Notes: generated by a model not told the origin, from the letters alone. DNA of 64,000 nucleotides from Gudongella sp964575895 (GCA_964575895.1 CAZNTE010000005.1:1-64000), one strand, 5' to 3'. Shown: positions 8,678 to 16,873, counted from the stretch's first letter. Made by a program: numbers and translations.

Positions 8678-9278
8678 ATGGGAAAGATATATGAATCAAA
8701 ACCTAAGTTAAACTATTGGTTTTTTCTATTTGTAATAGGAACAGGGGTAGTACTATATTATCTCTATGGTGATGAAATAACCATCAGGGACATACTTACA
8801 TTTACGCCAAGCAATAAGTATCTAGCTGGATTGTTTATTTTGGTCTTGTTCTTGATTAAGTCCATTTCGGTATTTTTCCCAATAGGTATAATATATATAG
8901 TATCAGGGCTTATTTTTCCTTATTATATAGGAATTCCATTAAATATAATTGGAACTGCAATAGGTATGGTCTACTCATATTTCATTGGTTATTATTCCAT
9001 GGGAGAGGGTGGAAGTTACTACCTAAGTAAGTATGACAGATTAGAGGGAGTGTTTAAGAAAGTTGCTGTAAATGGTTGGTTTATGACATTTTTGATTAGA
9101 ACCTAGAATAATACCCCATGATATTGTGGGTATTATTCTAGGTTCTCTTAAGGTCCCACTTCTTAAATATATAAGTGCTTCTCTAGTTGGTGTATTGCCA
9201 GTATTAATAGCAACTACAGTTATTGGTATTAATATAACAAATCCAAATTCAAAAGAATTTATCAAAATCTCTTGGTAA
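8678..9278 (+). pseudogene. TVP38/TMEM64 (VTT-domain) membrane protein, frameshifted and IS-disrupted
   Basis: The first 142 codons encode several membrane helices and GLIFPYYIGIPLNIIGTAIG, typical of VTT-domain proteins. Translation stops at TAG 9104-9106, just after FMTFLIRT. Reading on in the next frame from 9105 restores the family sequence (RIIPHDIVGIILGSLKVPLL and onward), so two bases were lost or one gained. The break lies inside a perfect inverted repeat. The restored frame then enters the left end of the IS605-type element at about 9263. The gene is therefore damaged twice; the likely missing C-terminus is only a few residues beyond the element. Confidence 0.88.
9098..9146. repeat. 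Perfect 19-bp inverted repeat at the frameshift
   Basis: Left arm AGAACCTAGAATAATACCC (9098-9116), 11-base loop, right arm GGGTATTATTCTAGGTTCT (9128-9146). The right arm encodes normal family residues (GIILGS), whereas the left arm contains the frameshift. This is the pattern expected if an imperfect palindrome was corrected to a perfect one by template switching. It has no T tract, so it is not an obvious terminator. Confidence 0.9.
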
Positions 9279-9407
9279 GAATACTCCTTCCTCTTAGCCT
9301 ACCTTGCTCACGAAGTGAGAGCACAGGCGGGAGATGAATCGGTGGCTTTTGACTGATAAAAGTGGTATACTATAATCAGTAGAAAAAGCCTAAAGGTGGT
9401 AATAACA

Positions 9408-9809
9408 ATGCAATTAGACAATAATAATCATTCGGTGTTCCTGATGTATTATCATTTGGTGTTAGTCATCAAATATAGGCGCAAAGCATTTGATGATGAA
9501 ATATCAGAACGAGCGAAAGAAATATTTGAGTATATCTCCTCAAACTACAACATAAGGCTTATGGAATGGAACCACGATGAAGATCATCTACATATAGTCT
9601 TCAAAGCTCATCCAAACAGCCAACTATCAAAATTCATAAATGCCTATAAAAGTGCAAGTTCAAGACTCATAAAAAAAGAATACCCCAGAGTTTGCAATAA
9701 ACTCTGGAAGGAATACTTTTGGTCAAGAAGCTACTGTCTGCTAACAACAGGTGGCGCACCCATTGAGGTCATTAAGAACTACATCGAAAGTCAAGGTGAG
9801 AAGCATTGA
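9408..9809 (+). CDS. tnpA: IS200/IS605 transposase TnpA (Y1 HUH)
   Basis: A 133-residue single-strand transposase that cuts and rejoins the element ends through a tyrosine-DNA link. The HUH motif is HLHIVF (around residue 62) and the nucleophile tyrosine is in IKNYIESQ near the C-terminus; length is normal, so it looks active. AAAGGTGG lies before the ATG at 9408; a GTG at 9396 is embedded in that SD and is rejected. The stop overlaps the TTG start of tnpB. Confidence 0.95.
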   Translation: MQLDNNNHSVFLMYYHLVLVIKYRRKAFDDEISERAKEIFEYISSNYNIRLMEWNHDEDHLHIVFKAHPNSQLSKFINAYKSASSRLIKKEYPRVCNKLWKEYFWSRSYCLLTTGGAPIEVIKNYIESQGEKH

Positions 9810-10897
9810 ATAAAGCATTCAAATTCAGAATATACCCAAACACTAAGCAGCAAATACTAATAGCCAAGACCTTCGGCTGTGTACGTTTTGTCTACAACAG
9901 AATGCTCTCTGATAGGATAGAACAATATAAAGAGACAGGCAAAAGTCTGAACAATACCCCTGCCCAATATAAAAAAGACTTCGAATGGCTAAAAGAAGTA
10001 GATAGTTTGGCACTTGCCAATGCGCAACTCAACCTGAATAGAGCATATACAAATTTTTTCCACAATAAAACTGCCGGGTTTCCAAAATTCAAATCCAAGA
10101 AAAGTAATCATCGAAGTTATACAACAAACTGCGTGAATGGAAATATAAAACTAGAAAACGGGAAAATCGTTCTGCCTAAACTGGGTAAAATAAGGGTCAA
10201 ACAACATAGAAGGGTACCCGATAATTACAAACTTAAGTCTGTGACAGTCAGCCAAACCCCAACGGGAAAATATTATGCAAGTATCCTGTATGAATATGAC
10301 TTCCACATAGAGGCAGTTGAACCATGTAGGTTCCTAGGGCTAGATTATTCTATGAAAGAGTTATTTGTATCATCTGATGGTGCATCAGCCCAATACCCAG
10401 GATATTATCGCCAAGCCCTGGAAAAGTTGAAAAAGGAACAGAAGAAGTTGTCAAAATGTCAAAAGGGTAGCAAAAACCGAAATAAACAGCGAATCAAAGT
10501 ATCAAAACTACATGAAAAAGTGGCAAACCAACGAAAAGACTTCCTCCACAAGCAATCAAGGCAGATAACCAATGCCGTAGATGTTGTGTGCATAGAAGAC
10601 TTGGACATGAAGGAACTGTCGCAAACCCATAATTATGGTAAGAGTGTCTCAGATAATGGTTATGGTCTATTGGTATCCATGATCGAGTACAAGTTGAGAG
10701 AACAAGGCAAACAGTTAGTTAAAATCGACAAGTGGTTTCCAAGTTCTAAAATGTGTAGTAAGTGTGGAGAAGTAAAAGATTCATTGTCCCTTTCGGACCG
10801 AGTATACCACTGCAAAGCTTGTGGAGAAACACTGGACAGAGACTATAATGCAAGCATAAATATAAGAGAAGAAGGTAAACGTTTGGTATTAGGGTAA
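9806..10897 (+). CDS. tnpB: RNA-guided nuclease TnpB (IS605 accessory protein)
   Basis: A 363-residue TnpB, the family ancestral to Cas12, that uses an RNA made from the element's right end to cut DNA and maintain the transposon. The N-terminal FKFRIYPNTKQQ is typical. All three RuvC acidic residues look intact: D in LGLDYSMKE, E in CIEDLDMKEL, D in DRDYNAS. The zinc finger has MCSKCGEV and YHCKACGE. The TTG start overlaps the tnpA stop (TTGA) with AAGGTGAG upstream, so translation is coupled. Most of the C-terminus is present, so the nuclease should be functional. Confidence 0.95.
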   Translation: MNKAFKFRIYPNTKQQILIAKTFGCVRFVYNRMLSDRIEQYKETGKSLNNTPAQYKKDFEWLKEVDSLALANAQLNLNRAYTNFFHNKTAGFPKFKSKKSNHRSYTTNCVNGNIKLENGKIVLPKLGKIRVKQHRRVPDNYKLKSVTVSQTPTGKYYASILYEYDFHIEAVEPCRFLGLDYSMKELFVSSDGASAQYPGYYRQALEKLKKEQKKLSKCQKGSKNRNKQRIKVSKLHEKVANQRKDFLHKQSRQITNAVDVVCIEDLDMKELSQTHNYGKSVSDNGYGLLVSMIEYKLREQGKQLVKIDKWFPSSKMCSKCGEVKDSLSLSDRVYHCKACGETLDRDYNASINIREEGKRLVLG

Positions 10898-10998
10898 AGG
10901 AAAAGAACCGTGGGGCACACGGGGATAGCTCGCTTATGCTGTAGCCGTTAGGTTACTCGAACGGGAAGCCCCCACTTCTTCAAGTGGCGGGAGCATGT
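10880..10998 (+). ncRNA. Probable omegaRNA (right-end guide RNA) of TnpB
   Basis: Right after the tnpB stop a structured, relatively GC-rich stretch runs to the element's right end, with a final hairpin CCCCCACTT/AAGTGGCGGG. In the TnpB systems studied, this position encodes the scaffold RNA, and the host sequence just past the end acts as guide. The guide here would begin near 11000. The 5' boundary is not visible from sequence and may lie inside tnpB. Confidence 0.65.
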
Positions 10999-11021
10999 CA
11001 CAACTAAGCAAATCTAAGTAA

Positions 11022-11046
11022 AAGAAGCCATAGCTTCTTTTTTTTT
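11022..11046 (+). terminator. Rho-independent terminator (original TVP38-gene terminator)
   Basis: AAGAAGC, loop CATA, GCTTCTT, then a run of T to 11046. It lies just beyond the IS right end and most likely ended the interrupted upstream gene. Confidence 0.85.
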
Positions 11047-11086
11047 GCCCTTTAATGTGTTATATTCTTATTGAGGAGGGATTATT

Positions 11087-11893
11087 ATGGATAGAATAAT
11101 TGGATTTGTTGGTACTGGAAATATGGGTCAAGCTATGATTAGTAAATTGGTTCAATCCAGTGCTGTTGGAGTAGATAAAGTTATAGCATCAGAAATAGCA
11201 CAACCCCTAAGGGAAGTAGTTAGAGAAAAGTATGGAATCAAGGTATATGAGAGTGCTGTAGAAGTGGCTAAAGAAGCGGATTATATAGTTTTATCAGTAA
11301 AGCCGAATGTATATGAAATAGTATTAAAAGATATAAGAGATTATGTTAAGGATGGGGCAACAGTTATTTCCATTGGAGCAGGAATAAGTTCTAAGTTCCT
11401 GAAGGAAAATGTGAGAGAGGGCGTTAAGTATTTAAAGGTTATGCCAAACACCCCAGCAATGGTAGGGGAAGGCATGAGTGCAGTATCTGTTGAATGTGAT
11501 TTTACAAAGGAAGAAATGGATGATATTTTAGGCATCTTTAATACTTTGGGTAAAACCGAAATAGTAAATGAAAAATTAATGGATGCTGTCACAGCAGTTA
11601 GTGGATCTTCACCAGCCTATGTTTACATGATGATTGAAGCTATGGCAGATGCAGCTGTTCTTGAAGGAATGCCAAGACATCAGGCTTATACTTTTGCAGC
11701 ACAGGCTGTTTTAGGATCAGCTAAAATGGTATTAGAAACAGGGATACATCCAGGAGCACTAAAGGATAACGTCTGTTCACCTGGAGGAACAACTATTGAG
11801 GCTGTAAGTGTATTGGAAGAGAAAGGTTTTAGAAATGCAATAATCCAGGCTATGAGAGCTTGTGCTAAGAAAAGCAAGGAAATGAGTAAATAA
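11087..11893 (+). CDS. proC: Pyrroline-5-carboxylate reductase
   Basis: A 268-residue cytosolic enzyme that reduces 1-pyrroline-5-carboxylate to proline with NAD(P)H, the last step of proline synthesis. The Rossmann motif GFVGTGNMGQAM opens the protein. The signature block with VSGSSPAYVYMMIEAMADAA and SPGGTTIEAVSVLEE is present in the dimerisation domain. GAGGAGGG precedes the ATG. The LiaF-like gene follows after 14 bases, so the two probably share a transcript. Confidence 0.97.
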   Translation: MDRIIGFVGTGNMGQAMISKLVQSSAVGVDKVIASEIAQPLREVVREKYGIKVYESAVEVAKEADYIVLSVKPNVYEIVLKDIRDYVKDGATVISIGAGISSKFLKENVREGVKYLKVMPNTPAMVGEGMSAVSVECDFTKEEMDDILGIFNTLGKTEIVNEKLMDAVTAVSGSSPAYVYMMIEAMADAAVLEGMPRHQAYTFAAQAVLGSAKMVLETGIHPGALKDNVCSPGGTTIEAVSVLEEKGFRNAIIQAMRACAKKSKEMSK

Positions 11894-11907
11894 GAGGAGA
11901 GTCTAAA

Positions 11908-12597
11908 ATGAGAGGTAGATATTTCGTTGGTATAATTTTAATCCTTTTGGGATCTGGATTTTTAGCAGATCAACTAGGTTATGTTGAGTTTGGACAACTA
12001 CTTGGAACATATTGGCCATTAATACTAATACTTGCAGGGTTATTAGGCCTATTGGAATCAAGATCATCAAAGGTAGGGAACTTAATCCTATTAGTATTTG
12101 GTATTATTCTTCAACTAAATAGGCTGGACATGATAGGTGGAGATATATTCAGATACTTCTTCCCAGCTATTTTAATTATAATTGGATTTAATGTTATCTT
12201 TTCTAAGGGAACTAGCTCACATAAAGATAATGTTGATAAGGAGAATTGGAATAAAAAAAAATTAAGTGAAGACTTTCTAGATCACATGGTTCTAATGTCA
12301 GGTTATGAAAGTATAAATACTTCCCAAAATTTCAAAGGTGGCAGATTAACTGCCATTATGGGAGGAATAGACATTGATTTAAGAGAGGCAAATATGGTAG
12401 ATAATCAGGCATATCTGGAAGTCACAGCTATAATGGGAGGAATTGATATTTTAACCCCTAGACATTGGAGAATAGAAGTACAAGGAACTCCCTTATTAGG
12501 AGGATTTTCCAGTAAAACAATCGGGACAACAGATCCAGAAGCACCACTTTTAATTATTAAAGGGACTGCAATTCTTGGTGGAGTGGAGATTAAATAG
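11908..12597 (+). CDS. LiaF-like membrane protein
   Basis: A 229-residue protein with about four N-terminal membrane helices (residues 1-100; pattern GIILILLGSGFLADQLGY) and a soluble C-terminal domain. Its repeated segments ending in IMGGIDI, IMGGIDI and ILGGVEI form the beta-helix-like repeat of LiaF/VraT-type domains. In Bacillus, LiaF modulates the LiaRS cell-envelope stress system. No two-component genes are adjacent here, so a regulatory role is only by analogy. GAGGAG precedes the ATG. Confidence 0.8.
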   Translation: MRGRYFVGIILILLGSGFLADQLGYVEFGQLLGTYWPLILILAGLLGLLESRSSKVGNLILLVFGIILQLNRLDMIGGDIFRYFFPAILIIIGFNVIFSKGTSSHKDNVDKENWNKKKLSEDFLDHMVLMSGYESINTSQNFKGGRLTAIMGGIDIDLREANMVDNQAYLEVTAIMGGIDILTPRHWRIEVQGTPLLGGFSSKTIGTTDPEAPLLIIKGTAILGGVEIK

Positions 12598-12660
12598 GAT
12601 CTAGTGAATTGATTAGAATAACCAGATAAGAAGTATAATTAAATATTATATGGATCAACA

Positions 12661-12702
12661 TGCATGGTTTCCAAATAAAATGGAACCATGCATTATTTTT
12701 TT
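12661..12702 (+). terminator. Terminator between LiaF-like and GntR genes
   Basis: TGCATGGTTTCCA (12661-12673) pairs with TGGAACCATGCA (12681-12692) with one bulge; the tail is TTATTTTTTT. Confidence 0.85.
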
Positions 12703-12711
12703 GAAATAATA

Positions 12712-12760
12712 ATGACAAACGGACAATACTAGTGTACTATTAAATTAATACACTAGTATT
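12712..12760 (+). promoter_or_regulatory. Promoter and palindromic operator of the YtrA-type operon
   Basis: A likely -35 ATGACA (12712-12717) and -10 TACTAT (12735-12740) are separated by 17 bases. A palindrome with perfect 12-base arms, AATACTAGTGTA (12725-12736) and TACACTAGTATT (12749-12760), covers the -10 and start site. The GntR gene starts 18 bases downstream, so autorepression by that protein is the natural reading. Confidence 0.75.
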
Positions 12761-12777
12761 AATTAGGAGGTGATGGA

Positions 12778-13140
12778 ATGGATTTTGATAATTCTCTGCC
12801 TATATACATTCAAATTATGGACTTAATAAAGAGAAGAATAGTATTAAATGAGCTTGGCGCAGGAGAAAAACTACCTTCTGTAAGAGATATTGCTCAAGAG
12901 TTAAAAGTTAACCCAAATACGATTCAAAGGAGTTATTCAGAGTTGGAGAGAGAAGAGATTGTTTACACACAAAGAGGGTTGGGCACTTTTATAACAGAAG
13001 ATACCAAAAGGATAAGAGATCTTAAATCAAATTTAGGAACAAGAATAGTAGAAAAATTCATTACGGATATGAATTCACTAGGTTATGGTAGGGATGAAAT
13101 AATTGAACTAATTTCAAATATGAGTGGAGGGACAGAATGA
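12778..13140 (+). CDS. GntR-family regulator, YtrA type
   Basis: A 120-residue protein with an N-terminal winged helix (PIYIQIMDLIKRRI, then SVRDIAQELKVNPNTIQRSY) and only a short helical C-terminus, the hallmark of the YtrA subfamily, which regulates adjacent ABC transporters in response to cell-envelope stress in Bacillus and relatives. GGAGGTGATGG gives a strong SD. The stop overlaps the ABC ATPase start by four bases (ATGA), so the two are coupled. The palindrome upstream is the probable binding site. Confidence 0.93.
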   Translation: MDFDNSLPIYIQIMDLIKRRIVLNELGAGEKLPSVRDIAQELKVNPNTIQRSYSELEREEIVYTQRGLGTFITEDTKRIRDLKSNLGTRIVEKFITDMNSLGYGRDEIIELISNMSGGTE

Positions 13141-13832
13141 ATACAATAGTTGAAATAAAAGGGCTGTCAAAATCATATAAGAGACTAAGAGCACTGAACA
13201 ATATCGAATTAAATATTGAAAAGGGGACTGTTCTTGGTATACTTGGACCCAACGGAAGCGGTAAGACTACCCTTATAAAGATAATTGTTGGGATCTTAAA
13301 TGGGGATAGTGGAAGGGTTATAATCGATGGAAATGAGCCTGGAATAGCCAGTAAGAAAGTGGTATCTTATCTTTCAGATAGGAATACCTTATATAGTTGG
13401 ATGAAAATTGAGGATGCTCTTAAATTATACAAAGATTTTTACGAGGATTTTGATGAAGATAAGGCTATTAAAATGTTAGAATTTATGAAGCTGGAAAAGA
13501 ATATGAAAGTTAGCCAATTATCAAAGGGAATGAAGGAGAAACTAAATCTTACCTTGGTCCTATCTAGAAAAGCAAAACTATATGTTCTTGATGAACCAAT
13601 AGCAGGAGTGGACCCTGTGGCAAGGGATCAAATATTAAATGCAATTATAGATAATCTTGATGAGGACAGTACTATGCTAATTACTACACATCTAGTTAGA
13701 GATATGGAGAATATCTTTGACAAGGTTGCCTTCCTAAAGGATGGGGAAATAACTCTCTTTGCCGATGCAGAAGGTTTGAGGGAAGAAAAGGGAATGCAAA
13801 TTGACGATATTTACAAAGAAATCTTTGCTTAA
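13137..13832 (+). CDS. ABC transporter ATP-binding protein (YtrB/BcrA-like)
   Basis: A 231-residue cytosolic ATPase that would power the permease encoded next. Walker A is GPNGSGKTTL, the signature is QLSKGMKEKL, Walker B runs into LYVLDEPIAGVDP, and the switch histidine is in ITTHLV. Following a YtrA-type regulator, it likely belongs to an envelope-stress or peptide-export transporter; the substrate is unknown. Confidence 0.95.
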   Translation: MNTIVEIKGLSKSYKRLRALNNIELNIEKGTVLGILGPNGSGKTTLIKIIVGILNGDSGRVIIDGNEPGIASKKVVSYLSDRNTLYSWMKIEDALKLYKDFYEDFDEDKAIKMLEFMKLEKNMKVSQLSKGMKEKLNLTLVLSRKAKLYVLDEPIAGVDPVARDQILNAIIDNLDEDSTMLITTHLVRDMENIFDKVAFLKDGEITLFADAEGLREEKGMQIDDIYKEIFA

Positions 13833-13842
13833 GGGGGATAAT

Positions 13843-14691
13843 ATGCTTAAATTTATAAAATATGAACTATTAGGTAGTAGAAAATTTATGCTTGGAACTA
13901 TTTTATTCGCTTTGGGAGCTACAACTGGGCTTCAGTTATCCCTAAGGAATAGATTAGATGCAGCAATGACACAATTAGAGATGGGTAATGATCTGTTTAT
14001 AATAGGGTTGATGGGTGTATTGCTTATAATGCTTATTGGTTCTTATATAGCAACTATAATCTATATTGTATCTTCCTTCAGGAAGGAGCTTTATGAGGAC
14101 AGGGGATATTTAACCTTTACCTTGCCCATTAGTGGAGCTCAACTCTTGGGAAGTAAACTTTTAGTAAGTTTATTTTGGGTTACCATCATAGGTGGGGGAG
14201 TATTCTTTTATAACATAGGCTTATCTTCAATTTTATTTAATTCTGAGGTAATTAATTTCAATGGGTTCTTTGATATACTAAGACAGATTGAAGGAATAAA
14301 TAACATAGTTATATTTTTACTAGTATCAACTACTGTAGGGAGTCTTTTAAGTCTTCTGCTTATATATTTTTCCATTACAGTTAGCAAGATAAGTTTAAAG
14401 GGTAAAACCATAGGAAGTCTTTGGGTAGTATTGTTCTTTGTTATTAATTACATCTATTCATTTGTTTACGATAAAATCACAGAGATTTTCCCAGTATATC
14501 TGGATATTCAAAACTTGGAAATAATAGGAGAAAGGGAAGTTTTTATAAGAAATGCAATGTCCCCAGCAAGTGCAATGCTTGATATGTCTGGATCAGTGCC
14601 AATAGTTTCTTCTACTTTCACCATAGTTTTAATAGTTGCAGTATTTATGTTGACTGGGTATTTGTTAGATAAAAAGGTTGAATTAGAATAA
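13843..14691 (+). CDS. ABC transporter permease (ABC-2 type)
   Basis: A protein of about 282 residues with six hydrophobic segments and no recognisable soluble domain, forming the membrane part of the transporter with the preceding ATPase. AAGGGGG at 13831-13837 fixes the start at ATG 13843 (MLKFIKYELLGSRK); an earlier in-frame TTG inside the ATPase gene is rejected. The sequence RKELYEDRGYLTFTLPISG recalls permeases of YtrC/YtrD-like systems. Substrate unknown. Confidence 0.88.
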   Translation: MLKFIKYELLGSRKFMLGTILFALGATTGLQLSLRNRLDAAMTQLEMGNDLFIIGLMGVLLIMLIGSYIATIIYIVSSFRKELYEDRGYLTFTLPISGAQLLGSKLLVSLFWVTIIGGGVFFYNIGLSSILFNSEVINFNGFFDILRQIEGINNIVIFLLVSTTVGSLLSLLLIYFSITVSKISLKGKTIGSLWVVLFFVINYIYSFVYDKITEIFPVYLDIQNLEIIGEREVFIRNAMSPASAMLDMSGSVPIVSSTFTIVLIVAVFMLTGYLLDKKVELE

Positions 14692-14759
14692 AGAGTTATA
14701 TGATATGAAATAAATATAGGGTATAATTAGGGTAGTTAAAATATAATCGAGGTGAAGAC

Positions 14760-16004
14760 ATGGATCGAAGATTAGTATTTGCTACCCTCTTATTTTTTGT
14801 TTTTTTAGGTGTTTTTATATTGGTAATGATAAATAGTGAAATAAGGAATTTCTCCTACTTAAGATCTACATATCCCAATCTAGGTGATGAGGTTTATGAA
14901 TTAAGAAAAAGCAGTATGTATGTTTGGGGAATTAGACTTTTTCTCAGCTTTTTAATACCTTATTTATTTTTAGTTTCAAAATTCTCTCAAAAAATTAGCC
15001 TTATGGTAGGAGAAAGGTATGGCTTGTTCTTATCAGGTGTATTATATGGTGTAATTATTTTTGGGATAATATTTCTAGTTAATATGCCACTTAACTACTA
15101 CAGTGGATTTTATTTGAGACATAAGTTTGGACTAACAGATCAGAGTATAATTAGATGGCTTGAATTGAATTTAAAGAGCTTTTTAGTAAATGATCTAGTA
15201 ACATCTCTATTCTTATGGGTTCCATATTTACTCCTATTTCACCTTCCCAACTCTTGGTACCTGGCACTTGGAATAATAGGGATACCAGTTATAATATTCT
15301 TGGTCTTTATATCACCCTTTGTAATTGATCCAATTTTTAATGACTATGTTTTGTTGGAGGATGGAAGCTTAAAGGATGGTATTGATAGGCTCTTAGTTGA
15401 TGCTGAAATTGAAGATGCTAGCGTATTTGTGGTGAATAAGAGCAAGGATACAAAGACCATGAATGCCTATATGACAGGAATTTTCAGCGGCAAAAGAATA
15501 GTGCTTTGGGATACAACCATTAATAATTTATCAGAGGATGAAGTAATAAGCATTACAGCCCATGAAATTGGTCACTATGTAAAAGGACATATTTGGAAGA
15601 ACATATTAATTGGAATGGTAGGTTTGTTTGCCATCTTGTTTTTAGTAGATTTGTCAGCCAATTGGATACTTGATAAGTCAAATGGTGCATTTGGATTCAA
15701 AAATATCTACAACTATGCATCATTGCCCATTTTCTTAATTGTATTAAATGCAGTGTTACTAGTTGGACAACCCGTGTCCAATTCAATATCAAGATACTTT
15801 GAAAGAGAAGCTGACCTTTACGAAATATCCTTAACTCAGGATAGAGAATCTGCAGTAACTGCCATGGAAATGCTTTATGAAACAAGTCTTGGAGTGCCTA
15901 AAACTTCAAAATTCTTTAACTTTTGGTACAGGACCCATCCAGACTTAGAGGATAGAATTAAGTTCTATCTTGAAACACCCTTTGAAGAGATAGGAGGAGA
16001 GTAA
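14760..16004 (+). CDS. M48 family membrane metalloprotease (Ste24/CAAX protease 1-like)
   Basis: A 414-residue integral membrane zinc protease. The zinc motif is HEIGH in ITAHEIGHYVKGH (about residue 270), and the third ligand glutamate lies in FEREADLYE (about 345). About seven hydrophobic segments and a region like the N-terminal CAAX-protease domain (M48_N) match Ste24-type enzymes. Bacterial homologues are thought to act in membrane protein quality control; the substrate is unknown. Start at ATG after GAGGTGAAG. The next gene begins one base after its stop. Confidence 0.92.
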   Translation: MDRRLVFATLLFFVFLGVFILVMINSEIRNFSYLRSTYPNLGDEVYELRKSSMYVWGIRLFLSFLIPYLFLVSKFSQKISLMVGERYGLFLSGVLYGVIIFGIIFLVNMPLNYYSGFYLRHKFGLTDQSIIRWLELNLKSFLVNDLVTSLFLWVPYLLLFHLPNSWYLALGIIGIPVIIFLVFISPFVIDPIFNDYVLLEDGSLKDGIDRLLVDAEIEDASVFVVNKSKDTKTMNAYMTGIFSGKRIVLWDTTINNLSEDEVISITAHEIGHYVKGHIWKNILIGMVGLFAILFLVDLSANWILDKSNGAFGFKNIYNYASLPIFLIVLNAVLLVGQPVSNSISRYFEREADLYEISLTQDRESAVTAMEMLYETSLGVPKTSKFFNFWYRTHPDLEDRIKFYLETPFEEIGGE

Positions 16005-16005
16005 T

Positions 16006-16737
16006 TTGAGTTTATTATATATTTTAAGTGTAATCTTCCTTTTCTTTGGGGTAGGAGTAAAATACTTTAAGTGGTATTTCCTGATTTCAGGATACAACAC
16101 AATGAGTAAGGAGAAGAAAAAGAATGTAGATATAGAACCCTTGGGCAGATTGATGGGTAATTTTATGATTTTAATTGGAATAATAATATTGGCATCAGGT
16201 GTGGCTTCTGAATTTGATTTTAAATTATTATCTTCAGGGCTTATGATGCTAATCTTACCCATAACAATAGGACTAATTGTATTTGCCCAGAAGTACGATC
16301 ATAATAATGAGAAGAAGAAAAAGAAAAATAAAACTGGTTTAATCGCTATAATTTCAATAACTCTAGCCTTGACTGTATTGATTGCAGGAATGTTAATAGT
16401 GGGTATTCTTGATCCTGATGTTGAAGTTTCAGAGGATATGATAATTATCAGCGGTATGTATAAAAGGAACATCAAAGTGGATGATATAATTGAAGTAACA
16501 ATTAAAGAAACCATGCCAAGGGTACTAAGAAAGACAAATGGATTTAATATGGGATATACCTTAAGAGGTAGTTTTAATCTTGAAGGCGAGAAAAACGCCA
16601 GTATCTTTGTCCATGAAGACAAGCCACCCTTTATACACATAAGGACAAATGATAGATTTATTGTAATAAATTTTAGGGATAGAGAAGACACAGAAAAATT
16701 ATATGAAGATATTAAAGATGTTTATGGGAAGAACTAA
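16006..16737 (+). CDS. Membrane protein with DUF3784-like N-terminus and PH-like domain
   Basis: A 243-residue protein. The first 90 residues have three hydrophobic segments and the pattern KWYFLISGYNTMSKEKKKNV seen in DUF3784 proteins. After a lysine-rich loop comes a fourth helix (about residues 108-130), then a beta-rich segment (about 138-243) like the bacterial PH-like domain of such proteins. The TTG start follows AGGAGAG, which sits in the end of the protease gene, so translation is probably coupled. No defined function. Confidence 0.8.
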   Translation: MSLLYILSVIFLFFGVGVKYFKWYFLISGYNTMSKEKKKNVDIEPLGRLMGNFMILIGIIILASGVASEFDFKLLSSGLMMLILPITIGLIVFAQKYDHNNEKKKKKNKTGLIAIISITLALTVLIAGMLIVGILDPDVEVSEDMIIISGMYKRNIKVDDIIEVTIKETMPRVLRKTNGFNMGYTLRGSFNLEGEKNASIFVHEDKPPFIHIRTNDRFIVINFRDREDTEKLYEDIKDVYGKN

Positions 16738-16759
16738 ATGAATTTGTTTTTCTTTTTTG

Positions 16760-16850
16760 TTGCAAAATTCAGACTAGTGTGGTAACATTTTATCAAGATA
16801 AATTATTTTTTTATTTCTGATATACGGAAATAGTTTCCGGTGAGCGGAAA
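16760..16850 (+). promoter_or_regulatory. Promoter and IclR-like operator of the amidohydrolase cluster
   Basis: A likely -35 TTGCAA (16760-16765) and -10 TAACAT (16783-16788) are 17 bases apart. Downstream lie three alternating half-sites: CGGAAA (16825-16830), TTTCCG (16834-16839) and CGGAAA (16845-16850). The first two form CGGAAATAGTTTCCG, very like known IclR-family boxes; first and third are 20 bases apart. The cluster encodes an IclR protein, its probable ligand-responsive regulator. Confidence 0.65.
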
Positions 16851-16873
16851 AAATATTAAATACAGGGGTGATA

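Larger units (their letters stand above)
9263..10998 (+). mobile_element. IS200/IS605-family element with tnpA and tnpB
   Basis: A complete-looking element of about 1.74 kb. The left end carries nested stems CTCC/GGAG, GCCT/AGGC and GCTCAC/GTGAG between about 9284 and 9333. The right end has a hairpin with CCCCCACTT and AAGTGGCGGG (about 10968-10991). There are no terminal inverted repeats or target duplication, as expected for this single-strand transposon family. The left boundary after TTTAT is set by comparison with the copy at the window start. The right boundary is uncertain by a few bases. Insertion is near the 3' end of the TVP38-type gene. Confidence 0.85.

Noticed and set aside
9098..9146. 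Perfect inverted repeat as a terminator
   Set aside because: No T tract follows and it lies inside coding sequence with family residues on one arm.
9041..9265. Minus-strand frame over the broken TVP38-type gene
   Set aside because: The plus strand shows clear family sequence in two frames; the minus frame is a shadow.
8678..9278. Programmed ribosomal frameshift at 9104
   Set aside because: There is no slippery heptamer at the shift, and the gene is also hit by an IS near its end. A mutation linked to the palindrome explains it better.
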